Source of the DNA: Chryseobacterium carnipullorum
GTDB lineage: Bacteria > Bacteroidota > Bacteroidia > Flavobacteriales > Weeksellaceae
Length of the DNA stretch: 64,000 nt
NCBI RefSeq assembly: GCF_900142785.1
Contig: NZ_FRCD01000007.1
Location: forward strand, 62,001-126,000
Direction: 5' to 3'
The translations under genes and the position numbers were made by a program. Below are positions 26,928 to 35,997 of this stretch, one piece after another; the first letter of the stretch is position 1; each line of letters starts with the position of its first letter. Below the pieces are notes generated by a model. The model ran no database searches. It saw nothing but the letters and a program-made list of their open reading frames with translations, and was not told the DNA's origin.

Positions 26928-26960
26928 AAAAGCCGTTTCACAAATAATGAAACGGCTTTT
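26928..26960 (-). terminator. Terminator of purA
   Basis: Perfect 13-bp stem AAAAGCCGTTTCA/TGAAACGGCTTTT with a 7-nt loop, 18 bp downstream of the purA stop on the minus strand; T-rich on both sides, so it may also stop the EEP gene transcript. Confidence 0.85.
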
Positions 26961-26978
26961 TCTATTGTTGGATTATTC

Positions 26979-28265
26979 TTAGAATAATTCTTTTCTGATG
27001 ATGTTCTGGCTTCTTTCAGGGCCAACAGATACTAAGTATACATTGATTCCAAGGTATTTCTCGATGAACTCAATATATTTCTGAGCATTGTCAGGAAGTT
27101 CGTCGTAGCTTCTCACCTTGGTAAGATCTTCGTTCCAACCTGGCAGATCCTGATAGATTGGTTCGTAGTTGTATAATTTCTCCGTTGAAGAAGTGAAATA
27201 ATCGATGATTTTTCCGTCTTCTGTTTTGTAATGAGTGACGATCTTTAGGTTTTCAATTCCTGTAAGAACGTCTAATTTAGTAATCACAAGGTTGTTGATC
27301 CCGTTGATCATACAAGCGTGCTTTAAAGAAACAAGGTCTAACCAACCTGTTCTTCTTGGTCTTCCTGTTGTAGCACCGAATTCACCTCCGATCTGTCTGA
27401 TCTTCTCTCCTAATTCATTGTCTAATTCAGAAGGGAAAGGTCCGTTTCCTACTCTTGTACAGTATGCCTTAGCAACACCGATAAGATTTTGAAGGGATGT
27501 AGGCGGAACTCCTGCTCCTGTACAAACTCCTCCTGTAGATGGAGAAGATGACGTTACGTACGGATAAGTTCCGAAGTCGATGTCCAGCATCAATGCCTGA
27601 GCTCCTTCAAAAAGAACGTTTTTCCCATCTCTGATGGCTTCGTTCAATTCAACTTCTGTATCAACGATTCTGTCCTGAAGTTGTTTTCCAAGCTCTAAAA
27701 ATTCGTTGTAAATTTCTTCAACGTCTAACGTTGGTTTTCCGTAATATTTTTCGAAAAGAGAGTTCTTAATTTTTAAGTTTTTCTCAATTTTGTCTCTTAA
27801 TATTTCAGGATTTAAAAGGTCGATCATTCTGATCCCTACTCTTGAAATTTTATCTTCATAGCAAGGTCCGATTCCTTTTTTAGTGGTTCCGATTTGAGTT
27901 CCTCCGTGTTCTTCTTCACGGTAAGTATCCAAAAGAATGTGGTAAGGCATGATGACATGCGCTCTTCTGCTGATAAAAATGTGGTCAGTTTTCAGGCCTT
28001 TGCTTTCAATCTGGCCAACCTCTTTAATGAAAGATTTTGGGTTTACCACTACTCCGTTCGCAATGATACACTTCCCTTTGCACTGTAGAACTCCTGAAGG
28101 GAGAAGGTGCAAAACAAATTTCTCTTCACCTACATAAACCGTGTGACCCGCGTTGTCTCCTCCCTGGAAACGAACTACATAATCCGATTTAGCTGATAAA
28201 ACATCCGTGATTTTTCCTTTACCTTCATCTCCATACTGAAGACCTACAACTACGTAAGTTGACAT
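26979..28265 (-). CDS. purA: Adenylosuccinate synthetase
   Basis: 428 aa, full length. GTP-dependent condensation of IMP and aspartate to adenylosuccinate. Signatures: VVGLQYGDEGKGKITDVL at the N-terminus (catalytic Asp in GDEGKGK), GDNAGHTV, GIGPCYEDK, RVGNGPFPSEL, TGRPRRTGWLD (IMP/Asp binding) and TKLDVLTG (GTP base recognition). A TAATTTTG box lies upstream about 27 nt from the ATG. Single gene ending at the terminator 26928-26960. Confidence 0.98.
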   Translation of the reverse strand: MSTYVVVGLQYGDEGKGKITDVLSAKSDYVVRFQGGDNAGHTVYVGEEKFVLHLLPSGVLQCKGKCIIANGVVVNPKSFIKEVGQIESKGLKTDHIFISRRAHVIMPYHILLDTYREEEHGGTQIGTTKKGIGPCYEDKISRVGIRMIDLLNPEILRDKIEKNLKIKNSLFEKYYGKPTLDVEEIYNEFLELGKQLQDRIVDTEVELNEAIRDGKNVLFEGAQALMLDIDFGTYPYVTSSSPSTGGVCTGAGVPPTSLQNLIGVAKAYCTRVGNGPFPSELDNELGEKIRQIGGEFGATTGRPRRTGWLDLVSLKHACMINGINNLVITKLDVLTGIENLKIVTHYKTEDGKIIDYFTSSTEKLYNYEPIYQDLPGWNEDLTKVRSYDELPDNAQKYIEFIEKYLGINVYLVSVGPERSQNIIRKELF

Positions 28266-28454
28266 ATTTTACTTTTATTTTAGATTCATGCAAAATTACT
28301 TTTTAAAAATAGGGTGGGCAAATTATGGGTCTAATATTTTTTAAAACTAATTTCAAACCTTATTTAGATTTGAATAAAAAAATTGGATGATTTGTAATAA
28401 TGAATATGGAAAGTCAGATCGATACTATTCCATTTAAAATGAGTAAAACTCAAT

Positions 28455-28485
28455 TTTGATCAAATACCAATTATTGGTATATTTG
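28455..28485 (+). promoter_or_regulatory. parDE promoter with palindromic operator
   Basis: TTTG (28455-28458), 19-bp spacer, TATATTTG (28478-28485): a full match to the Bacteroidota -33/-7 consensus spacing. The spacer contains the palindrome ATACCAAT-t-ATTGGTAT (28464-28480), overlapping the -7 box. The ParD ATG is 15 nt further on. This is where ParD-type antitoxins bind to autoregulate. Confidence 0.75.
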
Positions 28486-28500
28486 ATTAAAATTAAAACG

Positions 28501-28752
28501 ATGGCAAAAAATACATCCATATTATTGGGAGATTATTTTGATAATTTCATCAGCGAACAAATAAAATCAGGAAAATACTCGTCAGCAAGTGAGGTTATAA
28601 GAAACGCCTTAAGATTATTTGAATATGAAGAATCTAAGAAAACAGAATTAGTCAACGAATTAAAAAAAGGAGAAAAATCTGGATTTGTTGAAGATTTTGA
28701 CCGTACGGAATTTCTAAAAAATCTTCATCAAAAACATTCTGCTGACTCATGA
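28501..28752 (+). CDS. parD: ParD-family type II antitoxin
   Basis: 83 aa from the ATG at 28501; an upstream TTG at 28456 lies inside the promoter and is rejected. N-terminal ribbon-helix-helix: TSILLGDYFDNFISEQIKSG then YSSASEVIRNALRLFEYEE, the standard ParD DNA-binding and dimer region. The C-terminal part (VEDFDRTEFLKNLHQKH) is the flexible toxin-neutralising tail. Overlaps the toxin start by 4 bp (ATGA). It should bind the palindrome at 28464-28480. Confidence 0.92.
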   Translation: MAKNTSILLGDYFDNFISEQIKSGKYSSASEVIRNALRLFEYEESKKTELVNELKKGEKSGFVEDFDRTEFLKNLHQKHSADS

Positions 28753-29048
28753 ATTATAGAATAAGTAATGAAGCATTCAATGATTTAGAAAAGATTTGGC
28801 TCTATACTTTTGAAAACTGGTCATTAAAACAGGCAGACCATTATTTTGATCTTCTTATAAATGAGATTGAATATTTATCTAAAAATCCGGAATCCGGAAA
28901 AGATTACAGCAAGATAAGAAAAGGATATTGTCGTTCAAGAGTTAAATCTCATTTTATATTTTACAAAATCAACTTGAAAGATAAAGAAATTGAAATCATC
29001 AGAATCCTTCATCAGCAAATGGATATTTCAACCAGACTGGATGAATAG
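28749..29048 (+). CDS. parE: ParE/RelE-family type II toxin
   Basis: 99 aa. ParE hallmarks: ISNEAFNDLEKIWLYTFENWS at the N-terminus, YFDLLINEIEYLSKNPESGKDYS in the middle, and the conserved late segment RSRVKSHFIFYKIN followed by IEIIRILHQQMD. ParE toxins usually poison DNA gyrase, while RelE relatives cut mRNA at the ribosome; the long N-terminal helical hairpin favours ParE. Translationally coupled to parD. Confidence 0.92.
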   Translation: MNYRISNEAFNDLEKIWLYTFENWSLKQADHYFDLLINEIEYLSKNPESGKDYSKIRKGYCRSRVKSHFIFYKINLKDKEIEIIRILHQQMDISTRLDE

Positions 29049-29153
29049 ATTAGAAATTTAAAACTACGTGAAAAGTCTCTTATCATCTCTAATGAATTTG
29101 ATTAATTCTGTATCTTTGATTATTCTCTGAAATAACCAAAGCTCCTCCCCATC

Positions 29154-30089
29154 ATGAGATCATCACAAACATCATCCTACCTCTCCCCATCTCCCTCAAG
29201 CGAAGTAAAGCTCTTCCACACCCTGTTCACTCCTGACGAAATTCCGGTAAAAGCTACCTTACTCATCATCCACGGCATGCAGGAACACAGCGGAAGATAT
29301 GCTGAAATAGCTGGTTATTTTGCAGATCAAGGATTTGTGGTTCTTACCTACGACCATTTGGGACATGGAAAATCGGTGAAGGATAAAAAAGACATTGGAT
29401 TCTTCCAGCTGGATCAGCCGGACGAAAAGCTGGTTTCAGATGCTGACGCAATGGGTGATTATCTTATACAAAAATACCCGGATGTTCCTCACTTTGTTCT
29501 TGGACATTCTATGGGATCATTCGTTACGCGGTGTCTTCTTCAAAGAGCTGGCGGCAAATTTAAGGGAGCCATCATTACAGGAACCGGAGGTCCTTTGGCG
29601 GGTATCGGTCTCATTAATGGTTATCTCTCGTTAGCCAACAAAATAGCCCCTCATTATCTTACCTATCTCAATACTCTCTTCACTACTGTTAATAACAAAA
29701 GTTTTAAGAAAGACAAAGATTTCAGCGACACTAGTTGGCTGAGTTTGAATCCGGCCAATAGAAAAGCTTTTACCGAGGATGAACTCTGTGGAATTCCTTT
29801 TACCAATAATGCTTTTTATACGCTGTTTATTATTTACAAAAAAGCTACGGCAAGAAACTGGGCCGTTTCTATTCCCAAATCCTTCCCTATTCTTTTTGTC
29901 AGCGGGCAGAATGATCCGATCGGTGATTTCAGCAAAGGGGTTATCAAAACGGTAGACTATTTAAAAAAGGATGGATTTAAAGATATCAACGTCAAAATTT
30001 ATCCTGAGATGCGTCACGAAATATTAAATGAAGAAATCAGGGAAGAGGTTTTCAATGACATATTTCAGTGGATTTTAAAGCATTTATGA
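29154..30089 (+). CDS. Alpha/beta hydrolase, monoacylglycerol lipase type
   Basis: 311 aa. Serine hydrolase of the lysophospholipase/MAG lipase group: oxyanion segment LLIIHGMQEHSGRYAEIA, nucleophile elbow VLGHSMGSFV (Ser ~122), then SGQNDPIGDFSKGV (acid Asp) and PEMRHEILNE (catalytic His). No signal peptide. It lies alone after parDE; 30090-30276 downstream shows no gene. Confidence 0.9.
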   Translation: MRSSQTSSYLSPSPSSEVKLFHTLFTPDEIPVKATLLIIHGMQEHSGRYAEIAGYFADQGFVVLTYDHLGHGKSVKDKKDIGFFQLDQPDEKLVSDADAMGDYLIQKYPDVPHFVLGHSMGSFVTRCLLQRAGGKFKGAIITGTGGPLAGIGLINGYLSLANKIAPHYLTYLNTLFTTVNNKSFKKDKDFSDTSWLSLNPANRKAFTEDELCGIPFTNNAFYTLFIIYKKATARNWAVSIPKSFPILFVSGQNDPIGDFSKGVIKTVDYLKKDGFKDINVKIYPEMRHEILNEEIREEVFNDIFQWILKHL

Positions 30090-30276
30090 AACTAAATATG
30101 TGTTATCTATATCTATTGGCCATCGCAAAGATGCCAGGATTTTATCCTTGATACAATTGTAAATCCCTTTTGTATTTTCTAAGTACCAACAGAAGAAATC
30201 TTTTAGACCTATCACTAATACAACACAACCATCCGTGAAATCTGCGGGAGCATAAAAAACATCAACAGAACATTAT

Positions 30277-31866
30277 TTAACCCAAAACAATCTCCCTTTC
30301 TACTCCGATCTCTTCAAGAAAAATCTCATCATGGGAAATCACAAGCAGAGTTCCGTGATAATTTCTGATAGAATTGGTGAGAATGTCTACATTCTGCAAG
30401 TCTAAATTGTTCGTTGGCTCATCCAGAATGATCATATCAGGGGCTTTATTACTGATTGAAAGCCCGCATAAAAGCAGTCTCAACCGCTCTCCCCCACTTA
30501 ATACCCCACATTTTTTATCCCAGGTTTCCTTTCTGAATAAAAATCGGGATAGTAAAGTCTTTACTTCAAATTCCGGCATCGCAATGTCATTAAACTGCTG
30601 GACAAAATCATAAACAGTAAAGTGCTGTCCAATCAAAGAATATTCCTGATCGACATAAATGGTATTACATTCTGATTTTGAAATGGTTCCGACAGATGGC
30701 TTTAGATTCCCCAATAAAAGTTTGATTAAAGTAGTCTTTCCGGAACCGTTGGATCCTTTGATCAAAATTCTGTCCCCACTTCTGATCTCAAGAGTAAGAT
30801 TTTCTTTCCATAACAATTTTTCGTCATATTTAAAATTAACTTCCTCTGCAGCAAGCAGAAGCTTTCCGGAATGCAGATCAGAATCATTAAAAATTACTTT
30901 CATTTGATCAGAATTTTTCAATGATGAACGCAAATTTCTCAAGTCTCCTGATAGATCATTGATCTTTTCAGCATGAATATCTTTTAATCTGGAAGTATTT
31001 TTTTCGGCATTATTGCGCAAAGTATTCATCATAATCCTTGCTACACCGGACTTTTCCTGCTTCTGTTTTCCTCTTGCATCCAATTTTTGCTTTCTTTCCA
31101 GCGTTTCGCGTTCTTTCTCTTTTGCTTTTTTCAGAGCCCTCTCTTTTGAATGAATGTCATTGTTTAATGCTTCCTGTTCTATTTCTTTCTGTTCAGCATA
31201 CAGATCATAATTTCCACCATAAGTAGAAATCCCCTGATTGCTTAATTCAAATGTCGTGTCAACAAGGTTCAGTAAAATCCGGTCGTGACTGACCATAACA
31301 ACAGTTGAATGGGTTTGCTTAACAAATTCATACAGAAGTTTTCTACCTTCCAGATCAAGATGGTTGGTAGGTTCGTCTAACAAAATAATATCGGGCTGAT
31401 TGATCTGAATTCCAGCCAGAAAAACTTTAGTTTTTTGTCCACCGCTTAAACTTTCCAGTTTTTGATTTAATTTCAAATTTTCCAGTTTCCAGTGTTCCAG
31501 AGCATTCTGGCAACGTTCCTCAATATCCCAGTCGTCATTTAAAATTTCAAAATATTCTTCATCTATGTCACCATTGATGATTTTTTGAAGAGCATTCAGC
31601 TTTTTATCGATCTTAAGACATTCTGATACAGTCAAATGGTCAAAATTTCCAAACATCTGCGGAACATAATACAGATCGCCTTTGATGGTTATGCTTCCTT
31701 CAGATGGTTGAATTTCCCCGGCAATAAGCTTCAGGAGTGTAGATTTCCCAATACCGTTGCTTCCGGCTACTGCCGATTTTGTATGGGATTGGATGGATAA
31801 ATGGATGGAATTAAACAGGACGTCTCCTCCCGGAAACCCGTAGGATATATTTTGCAGTAAGATCAT
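30277..31866 (-). CDS. ABC-F family ATPase (ribosome-associated / possible antibiotic protection)
   Basis: 529 aa with two ABC ATPase domains and no membrane segment. Domain 1: Walker A GSNGIGKST (~36-44), signature LSGGQKTK, Walker B IILLDEPTNHLD. Linker ~220-320, highly charged (ERALKKAKEKERETLERKQK). Domain 2: GSNGSGKTT, signature LSGGERLR, MIILDEPTNNLD. ABC-F proteins act on the ribosome E site; some give resistance to antibiotics that bind the peptidyl transferase centre. Whether this is a resistance type cannot be told from sequence alone. The leader (31867-31983) holds a hairpin and a 7-codon ORF. Single gene, opposite in direction to its neighbours. Confidence 0.92.
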   Translation of the reverse strand: MILLQNISYGFPGGDVLFNSIHLSIQSHTKSAVAGSNGIGKSTLLKLIAGEIQPSEGSITIKGDLYYVPQMFGNFDHLTVSECLKIDKKLNALQKIINGDIDEEYFEILNDDWDIEERCQNALEHWKLENLKLNQKLESLSGGQKTKVFLAGIQINQPDIILLDEPTNHLDLEGRKLLYEFVKQTHSTVVMVSHDRILLNLVDTTFELSNQGISTYGGNYDLYAEQKEIEQEALNNDIHSKERALKKAKEKERETLERKQKLDARGKQKQEKSGVARIMMNTLRNNAEKNTSRLKDIHAEKINDLSGDLRNLRSSLKNSDQMKVIFNDSDLHSGKLLLAAEEVNFKYDEKLLWKENLTLEIRSGDRILIKGSNGSGKTTLIKLLLGNLKPSVGTISKSECNTIYVDQEYSLIGQHFTVYDFVQQFNDIAMPEFEVKTLLSRFLFRKETWDKKCGVLSGGERLRLLLCGLSISNKAPDMIILDEPTNNLDLQNVDILTNSIRNYHGTLLVISHDEIFLEEIGVEREIVLG

Positions 31867-31983
31867 AATTTCTTTCTTGGTAATAATTAAACGTCAGTAA
31901 CTCACGGGTTACTGTTGAGTACAATCGAAAAAGAAATTAAATCCTACATGTCTGTATCATTGGGTTTTGGAAATACAAAGATA
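31867..31983 (-). promoter_or_regulatory. Leader of the ABC-F gene: promoter box, mini-ORF, hairpin
   Basis: On the minus strand: TATCTTTG at 31983-31976, a 7-codon ORF ATG-...-TAA at 31960-31937 (MIQTCRI), then the perfect hairpin CAGTAAC-6 nt-GTTACTG at 31914-31895, then a purine-rich stretch (AAGAAAGAAATT) before the ATG at 31866. The order resembles attenuation leaders of some ribosome-targeting resistance genes, but no anti-terminator pair was proven. Confidence 0.4.
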
Positions 31984-32225
31984 GAAAATTTCCCAATATT
32001 ACATTTTCCTGATAAAAAACATGCCTTTTTTTTCATTAATTCCGAAGCCATTGAAATCTACCGAACTAAAATGGCCTTGTACGCAAAGGTTTTAAATTGT
32101 AGATTTAATAGGATAATGGAATAGAATCAGCGATTTTTATTGCCTGTTATTTTCACTCCATCTTATTTAAATGAGTGATTATGAAATCCGCAATAAAAGT
32201 AGAAAAGATTTTGATCAAAAAAACG

Positions 32226-32233
32226 TAACTTTG
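32226..32233 (+). promoter_or_regulatory. hpt: -7 box (TAACTTTG) of hpt
   Basis: TAnnTTTG match 19 nt before the hpt ATG. The stretch 32125-32225 shows no gene. Confidence 0.5.
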
Positions 32234-32252
32234 CCGACTACTAAAATTTTTT

Positions 32253-32807
32253 ATGGAAAGCATTAAAGTTCACGACAAAACTTTCGTTCCTTATCTGAAG
32301 GAAGCCGAGATTCAGGAAATTGTAAAAGAAACAGCTTTAAAGATTTATGAAGATTACAAGGATGAAGTTCCTGTTTTCATCGGGGTTCTGAACGGAGTGA
32401 TCATGTTCTTCTCAGATCTTTTAAAATACTACCCGGGCGAATGCGAAATTGCGTTCATCCAAATGAGCTCTTACGCAGGAACTGAATCTACAGGAATCGT
32501 TTACCAGAAAATGGAATTGACGAAAGACGTGAAAGACCGTCACATCATTCTTGTGGAAGATATCGTAGATACTGGAAATACCGTTGAAAGCCTATTCAAA
32601 TATTTCACAGAAACCCAGCGTCCGAAATCTGTGAAACTGGCTTCATTCCTATTAAAGCCTGATGTATACAAGAAAGATTTCAAACTGGATTATATCGGAA
32701 AAGAGATTCCAAATAAATTTGTCCTTGGTTACGGACTTGATTATGATGAGTTGGGAAGAAACCTTGCGAATCTGTATCAACTGGAAGAAGGACAGATCAA
32801 CCATTAA
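32253..32807 (+). CDS. hpt: Hypoxanthine phosphoribosyltransferase
   Basis: 184 aa. Salvages hypoxanthine/guanine to IMP/GMP using PRPP. Visible: VFIGVLNGVIMFFSDLLKYY, the flexible loop MSSYAGTESTG, the PRPP-binding motif HIILVEDIVDTGNTVESL, and NKFVLGYGLDYDELGRNL, which holds the base-contacting region. First gene of a probable hpt-adk-obg run; 125 bp of hairpin-forming sequence separates it from adk. Confidence 0.95.
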   Translation: MESIKVHDKTFVPYLKEAEIQEIVKETALKIYEDYKDEVPVFIGVLNGVIMFFSDLLKYYPGECEIAFIQMSSYAGTESTGIVYQKMELTKDVKDRHIILVEDIVDTGNTVESLFKYFTETQRPKSVKLASFLLKPDVYKKDFKLDYIGKEIPNKFVLGYGLDYDELGRNLANLYQLEEGQINH

Positions 32808-32932
32808 TTATTGCTGCTAGCTTTTGGCTATTAGCCATTAGCTTTAAATATTAAATCGAAATAAAGTAAATATTAACTAAAAAAGCTAAAGGCTGAAAGC
32901 GTATTGCTGAAAGCTGCAGGCGAATCAACATT
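32808..32932. repeat. Imperfect inverted repeat between hpt and adk
   Basis: The left part (gctagcttttggctatta, gccattagcttt) and the right part (aaagctaaaggctgaaagc, then gaaagctgcaggc) are roughly complementary around an AT-rich centre, giving a large imperfect hairpin. The units resemble degenerate agcta-type tandem repeats seen in other gaps here. Confidence 0.5.
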
Positions 32933-33511
32933 ATGATAAACATTGTTCTGTTCGGCCCTCCAGGAAGTGGAAAAGGAACACAAGCTCAAAACCTGATCGA
33001 AAAATTCAATTTAAAACAGATTTCAACAGGTGACCTTTTCAGATACAACATGAAAAATGATACCGAGCTTGGAAAACTGGCTAAGTCTTACATCGATAAG
33101 GGAGAATTGGTTCCGGATCAGGTAACAACAGATATGCTGATCGACGAGCTTAGAAAGCCAACCGATACCAACGGATTTATCTTTGATGGCTACCCAAGAA
33201 CGACCGCTCAGACGGAAGCTTTGGAAAAAATCGTAGATGAGGAACTGAACGACAAAATTGATATCTGCCTATCCTTAGTGGTTGAAGATAAAACTTTAGT
33301 GGAAAGACTTCTGAAAAGAGGTGAAACGAGCGGAAGATCTGATGACAGCAATGTAGAGATCATCGAAAACAGAATTAAAGAATATTATACTAAAACAGCA
33401 GAAGTAGCTGAACTTTACAAGCAACAGGGAAAATATGTTGAAGTAAACGGCGTAGGAGAAATTGATGAGATTTCCCAAAAACTTTTCGCTGAAGTCGAAA
33501 AAATTAAATAA
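32933..33511 (+). CDS. adk: Adenylate kinase
   Basis: 192 aa, a short-type adenylate kinase. AMP + ATP to 2 ADP. P-loop FGPPGSGKGTQAQN at residues ~6-19, AMP site STGDLFRYNM, the signature FIFDGYPRTTAQTEAL and LVERLLKRGETSGRSDD; the LID is short with no zinc-binding cysteines. Adjacent to hpt and obg on the same strand. A hairpin at 33526-33552 lies in the spacer to obg. Confidence 0.97.
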   Translation: MINIVLFGPPGSGKGTQAQNLIEKFNLKQISTGDLFRYNMKNDTELGKLAKSYIDKGELVPDQVTTDMLIDELRKPTDTNGFIFDGYPRTTAQTEALEKIVDEELNDKIDICLSLVVEDKTLVERLLKRGETSGRSDDSNVEIIENRIKEYYTKTAEVAELYKQQGKYVEVNGVGEIDEISQKLFAEVEKIK

Positions 33512-33525
33512 TCGGGAGATGGAGT

Positions 33526-33552
33526 ACGGGATTTGAAAAATTCGAATCCCGT
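33526..33552. promoter_or_regulatory. Hairpin in the adk-obg spacer
   Basis: ACGGGATT (33526-33533) pairs with AATCCCGT (33545-33552). No T-run follows, so it is more likely an mRNA processing or stability element than a terminator. Confidence 0.4.
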
Positions 33553-33578
33553 CATCCACAACCCGCAACACAAACTAT

Positions 33579-34562
33579 ATGTCTAACTTTGTAGATTACG
33601 TAAAGATCCATTGTAAAAGCGGACACGGAGGTGCAGGTTCTGCCCACCTTCGCCGTGAAAAGTATATTCCTAAAGGTGGTCCGGATGGAGGCGACGGAGG
33701 TCGCGGCGGACACGTCATCATGAGAGGAAATGCTCAGGAATGGACTTTACTTCCACTTCGATACACCCGTCACATAAAAGCGGAACGGGGTGAAAACGGG
33801 GCGAAAAGCCAGCTGACCGGTGCTGACGGTGCTGATATTTATATCGATGTTCCTATCGGGACGATCGCTAAAAATGAAGAAGGAGAAATTATCGGCGAAA
33901 TTCTTGAAGACAAGCAGGAAATCACTTTGATGCTTGGAGGAAAAGGGGGAAAAGGAAATGAGCACTTCAAATCTTCTACCAATCAGACTCCGAGATATGC
34001 ACAACCAGGAATGGATGGTGAGGAAGGCTTCGTTGTTTTCGAACTTAAAATTTTGGCCGATGTAGGTTTGGTTGGTTTTCCAAATGCCGGAAAATCTACC
34101 CTTCTTGCCTCTGTATCTGCTGCAAAACCTAAGATCGCCAATTATGCATTTACAACACTGACTCCCAATCTTGGTATTGTAGATTACAGAAATTACAAAT
34201 CATTTGTAATGGCTGATATTCCTGGAATCATTGAAGGTGCCGCTGAAGGAAAAGGTCTGGGACACCGATTCTTAAGACATATTGAAAGAAATTCTATCCT
34301 TTTATTCTTAATTCCGGCTGATTCTGAAAGTCATTTTCAGGAGTTTAAAATTCTGGAAAATGAATTAACGGAATATAATCCTGAACTTCTGGATAAAGAT
34401 TTCATTGTTTCTATTTCAAAAGCCGACCTTTTGGATGATGAACTGAAAAAAGAAATTTCTTCTGAATTTCCGGAAAACAGAAAGCCATTATTTTTCTCCG
34501 GAGTTACTGGAGAGGGCCTCGTGGAACTGAAAGATGCAATCTGGAAAAAACTACACGGATAA
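33579..34562 (+). CDS. obgE: Obg/CgtA GTPase
   Basis: 327 aa. The N-terminal Obg domain is glycine-rich ([35 protein letters not shown]), followed by the GTPase domain with P-loop [14 protein letters not shown], the effector/Walker B segment [21 protein letters not shown], and the base-recognition SKADL. It lacks the C-terminal extension domain of many Obg proteins, normal for this phylum. Binds the 50S subunit and is involved in ribosome assembly and the stringent response. Directly upstream (3 bp) of an exported protein. Confidence 0.97.
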   Translation: MSNFVDYVKIHCKSGHGGAGSAHLRREKYIPKGGPDGGDGGRGGHVIMRGNAQEWTLLPLRYTRHIKAERGENGAKSQLTGADGADIYIDVPIGTIAKNEEGEIIGEILEDKQEITLMLGGKGGKGNEHFKSSTNQTPRYAQPGMDGEEGFVVFELKILADVGLVGFPNAGKSTLLASVSAAKPKIANYAFTTLTPNLGIVDYRNYKSFVMADIPGIIEGAAEGKGLGHRFLRHIERNSILLFLIPADSESHFQEFKILENELTEYNPELLDKDFIVSISKADLLDDELKKEISSEFPENRKPLFFSGVTGEGLVELKDAIWKKLHG

Positions 34563-34565
34563 AAG

Positions 34566-35357
34566 ATGATACACTCATTAAAGAAAATAACAGCACCCGC
34601 TGTTATTTTTGTTTCATTTCTTCTGCCTGCCTCAGCTTATGCTCAGGATAGCGATTCATTCGTGGAAACATCTAAATCAGATGAACCAGCGCCTTTAAAT
34701 GATAAGGCGTTTTTTAAGTATGAATTTAATAAAAGGTTAAAGTATACACTTACCTACGATAAGATCGCAGATCAGGGGGCTAGCAATGAGGTGAGTGAGG
34801 ACATTCAGTATTTCGTAAGTGATGCCGATTTGTCCGTCCTATCTTTTAACAACAGCAGAAATGGTTTTATTTATAATTTAAATAAAGAGACCAATCCTGT
34901 ACTCCCTGTCTTGATCAAGGATGAAAGTAAAGATATTAAACCTGGAAATTTTGATTATTTTAAAGGAGATATCCCGCTGGAATCTGAAATTGCAGACATT
35001 AAAAAAAGGAAAAAAGCAAAAACAGAACATATTTTAGAATTGGTGGAAAAGAGAGCAGAAAATGATCTCATTCATTATAAGTACAACCTCATTCTTAACC
35101 AAAAAGTGAAAAAGAATCTGGGAGTTATTGAACTGGACATTACCAACAGTGATCAGGATTTCAATAACAACATTCTGTACGATATGGAACCTTTGTTTTT
35201 TAAAAATAAAATAATGTTCAATAAAGGGGAGATAAAAAGCTATTCGCATTATAATTCTGTCAACAAGAGAACAAAGTTTTATCAGTCAAAAGATAATGAG
35301 CCTATCCTTTTAAGGTTATCATTTACCAAAGGCTGCTGTGTTTCCTCTCTGGAGTAA
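34566..35357 (+). CDS. Hypothetical exported protein
   Basis: 263 aa. Signal peptide with a typical AYAQ cleavage region (VIFVSFLLPASAYAQDS). No family recognised. The mature part is charged and beta-rich (KYTLTYDKIADQGASNEVSE, KKNLGVIELDITNSDQDFNN) and ends with RLSFTKGCCVSSLE, a Cys-Cys pair near the C-terminus. Start codon 3 bp after the obg stop, so probably cotranscribed with obg. Confidence 0.75.
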   Translation: MIHSLKKITAPAVIFVSFLLPASAYAQDSDSFVETSKSDEPAPLNDKAFFKYEFNKRLKYTLTYDKIADQGASNEVSEDIQYFVSDADLSVLSFNNSRNGFIYNLNKETNPVLPVLIKDESKDIKPGNFDYFKGDIPLESEIADIKKRKKAKTEHILELVEKRAENDLIHYKYNLILNQKVKKNLGVIELDITNSDQDFNNNILYDMEPLFFKNKIMFNKGEIKSYSHYNSVNKRTKFYQSKDNEPILLRLSFTKGCCVSSLE

Positions 35358-35420
35358 TTTCAATCCTGAAGCCACGATTATTTGGAATAGTTATTGAAAG
35401 AAACAGAGAAACCATCCCTT

Positions 35421-35909
35421 ATGAAGCACATACTAAGTCTTTTTGCACTGATATTTTTATTTTCATGCACGACTCAAAAAACGGAATCAAAATACACCAA
35501 AATTGAATATCAGGCGGGTGCCTGTTTTGGATCCTGCCCTGTATTTAAACTGACCATCAGTCCTTACAGAACCGCCATACTGGAAGCGGAACATTTTAAT
35601 TTCTCCAAAGATTTTTCGAAAGGAGAATTTTCAAATCCGCGGGAAGGAACTTTTAATGGGGTGATCAGGGAAGCAGATTACAACAAACTGATTTCACTTC
35701 TGAATGATCTTGACGTCAAAAATCTGAAAGACCATTACGGAACAAAAAATATCACCGATCTTTCAACCTCCTATCTGAGAATTAATTTTACAGACGGATC
35801 TTCCAAAAACATAGAAGATTATGGTAAAAGAGGAAGTGAAAAACTGAGAAAAGTCTATATGTTCATTGAAGACCTGAGACATAACCAACAGTGGGCAAAA
35901 GTAAAATGA
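35421..35909 (+). CDS. DUF6438-type lipoprotein
   Basis: 162 aa from the ATG at 35421; a TTG 27 nt upstream is less likely because it places nine polar residues before the signal. Lipoprotein signal MKHILSLFALIFLFSCTTQK (lipobox FSC). Then YQAGACFGSCPVFKLTISPYR, the A-C-F-G-x-C-P-x-[FY] signature of DUF6438, with two cysteines that may form a disulfide. Function unknown; probably faces the periplasm. Confidence 0.85.
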   Translation: MKHILSLFALIFLFSCTTQKTESKYTKIEYQAGACFGSCPVFKLTISPYRTAILEAEHFNFSKDFSKGEFSNPREGTFNGVIREADYNKLISLLNDLDVKNLKDHYGTKNITDLSTSYLRINFTDGSSKNIEDYGKRGSEKLRKVYMFIEDLRHNQQWAKVK

Positions 35910-35930
35910 TCCGCTTAAAAATATTTAGAC

Positions 35931-35938
35931 TACCTTTG
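35931..35938 (+). promoter_or_regulatory. -7 box (TACCTTTG) of the DEAD-box gene
   Basis: TAnnTTTG match 59 nt before the likely TTG start at 35998. Confidence 0.45.
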
Positions 35939-35997
35939 TACCATATAATTCCTTCACATTGAGGGAATTTTATTTTAAATTAAAAAAAATAGTTCAT

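Noticed and set aside
31915..32124. 69-codon plus-strand ORF upstream of the ABC-F gene
   Set aside because: TTG start, lies across the likely ABC-F promoter, no family resemblance; kept only as weak possibility.
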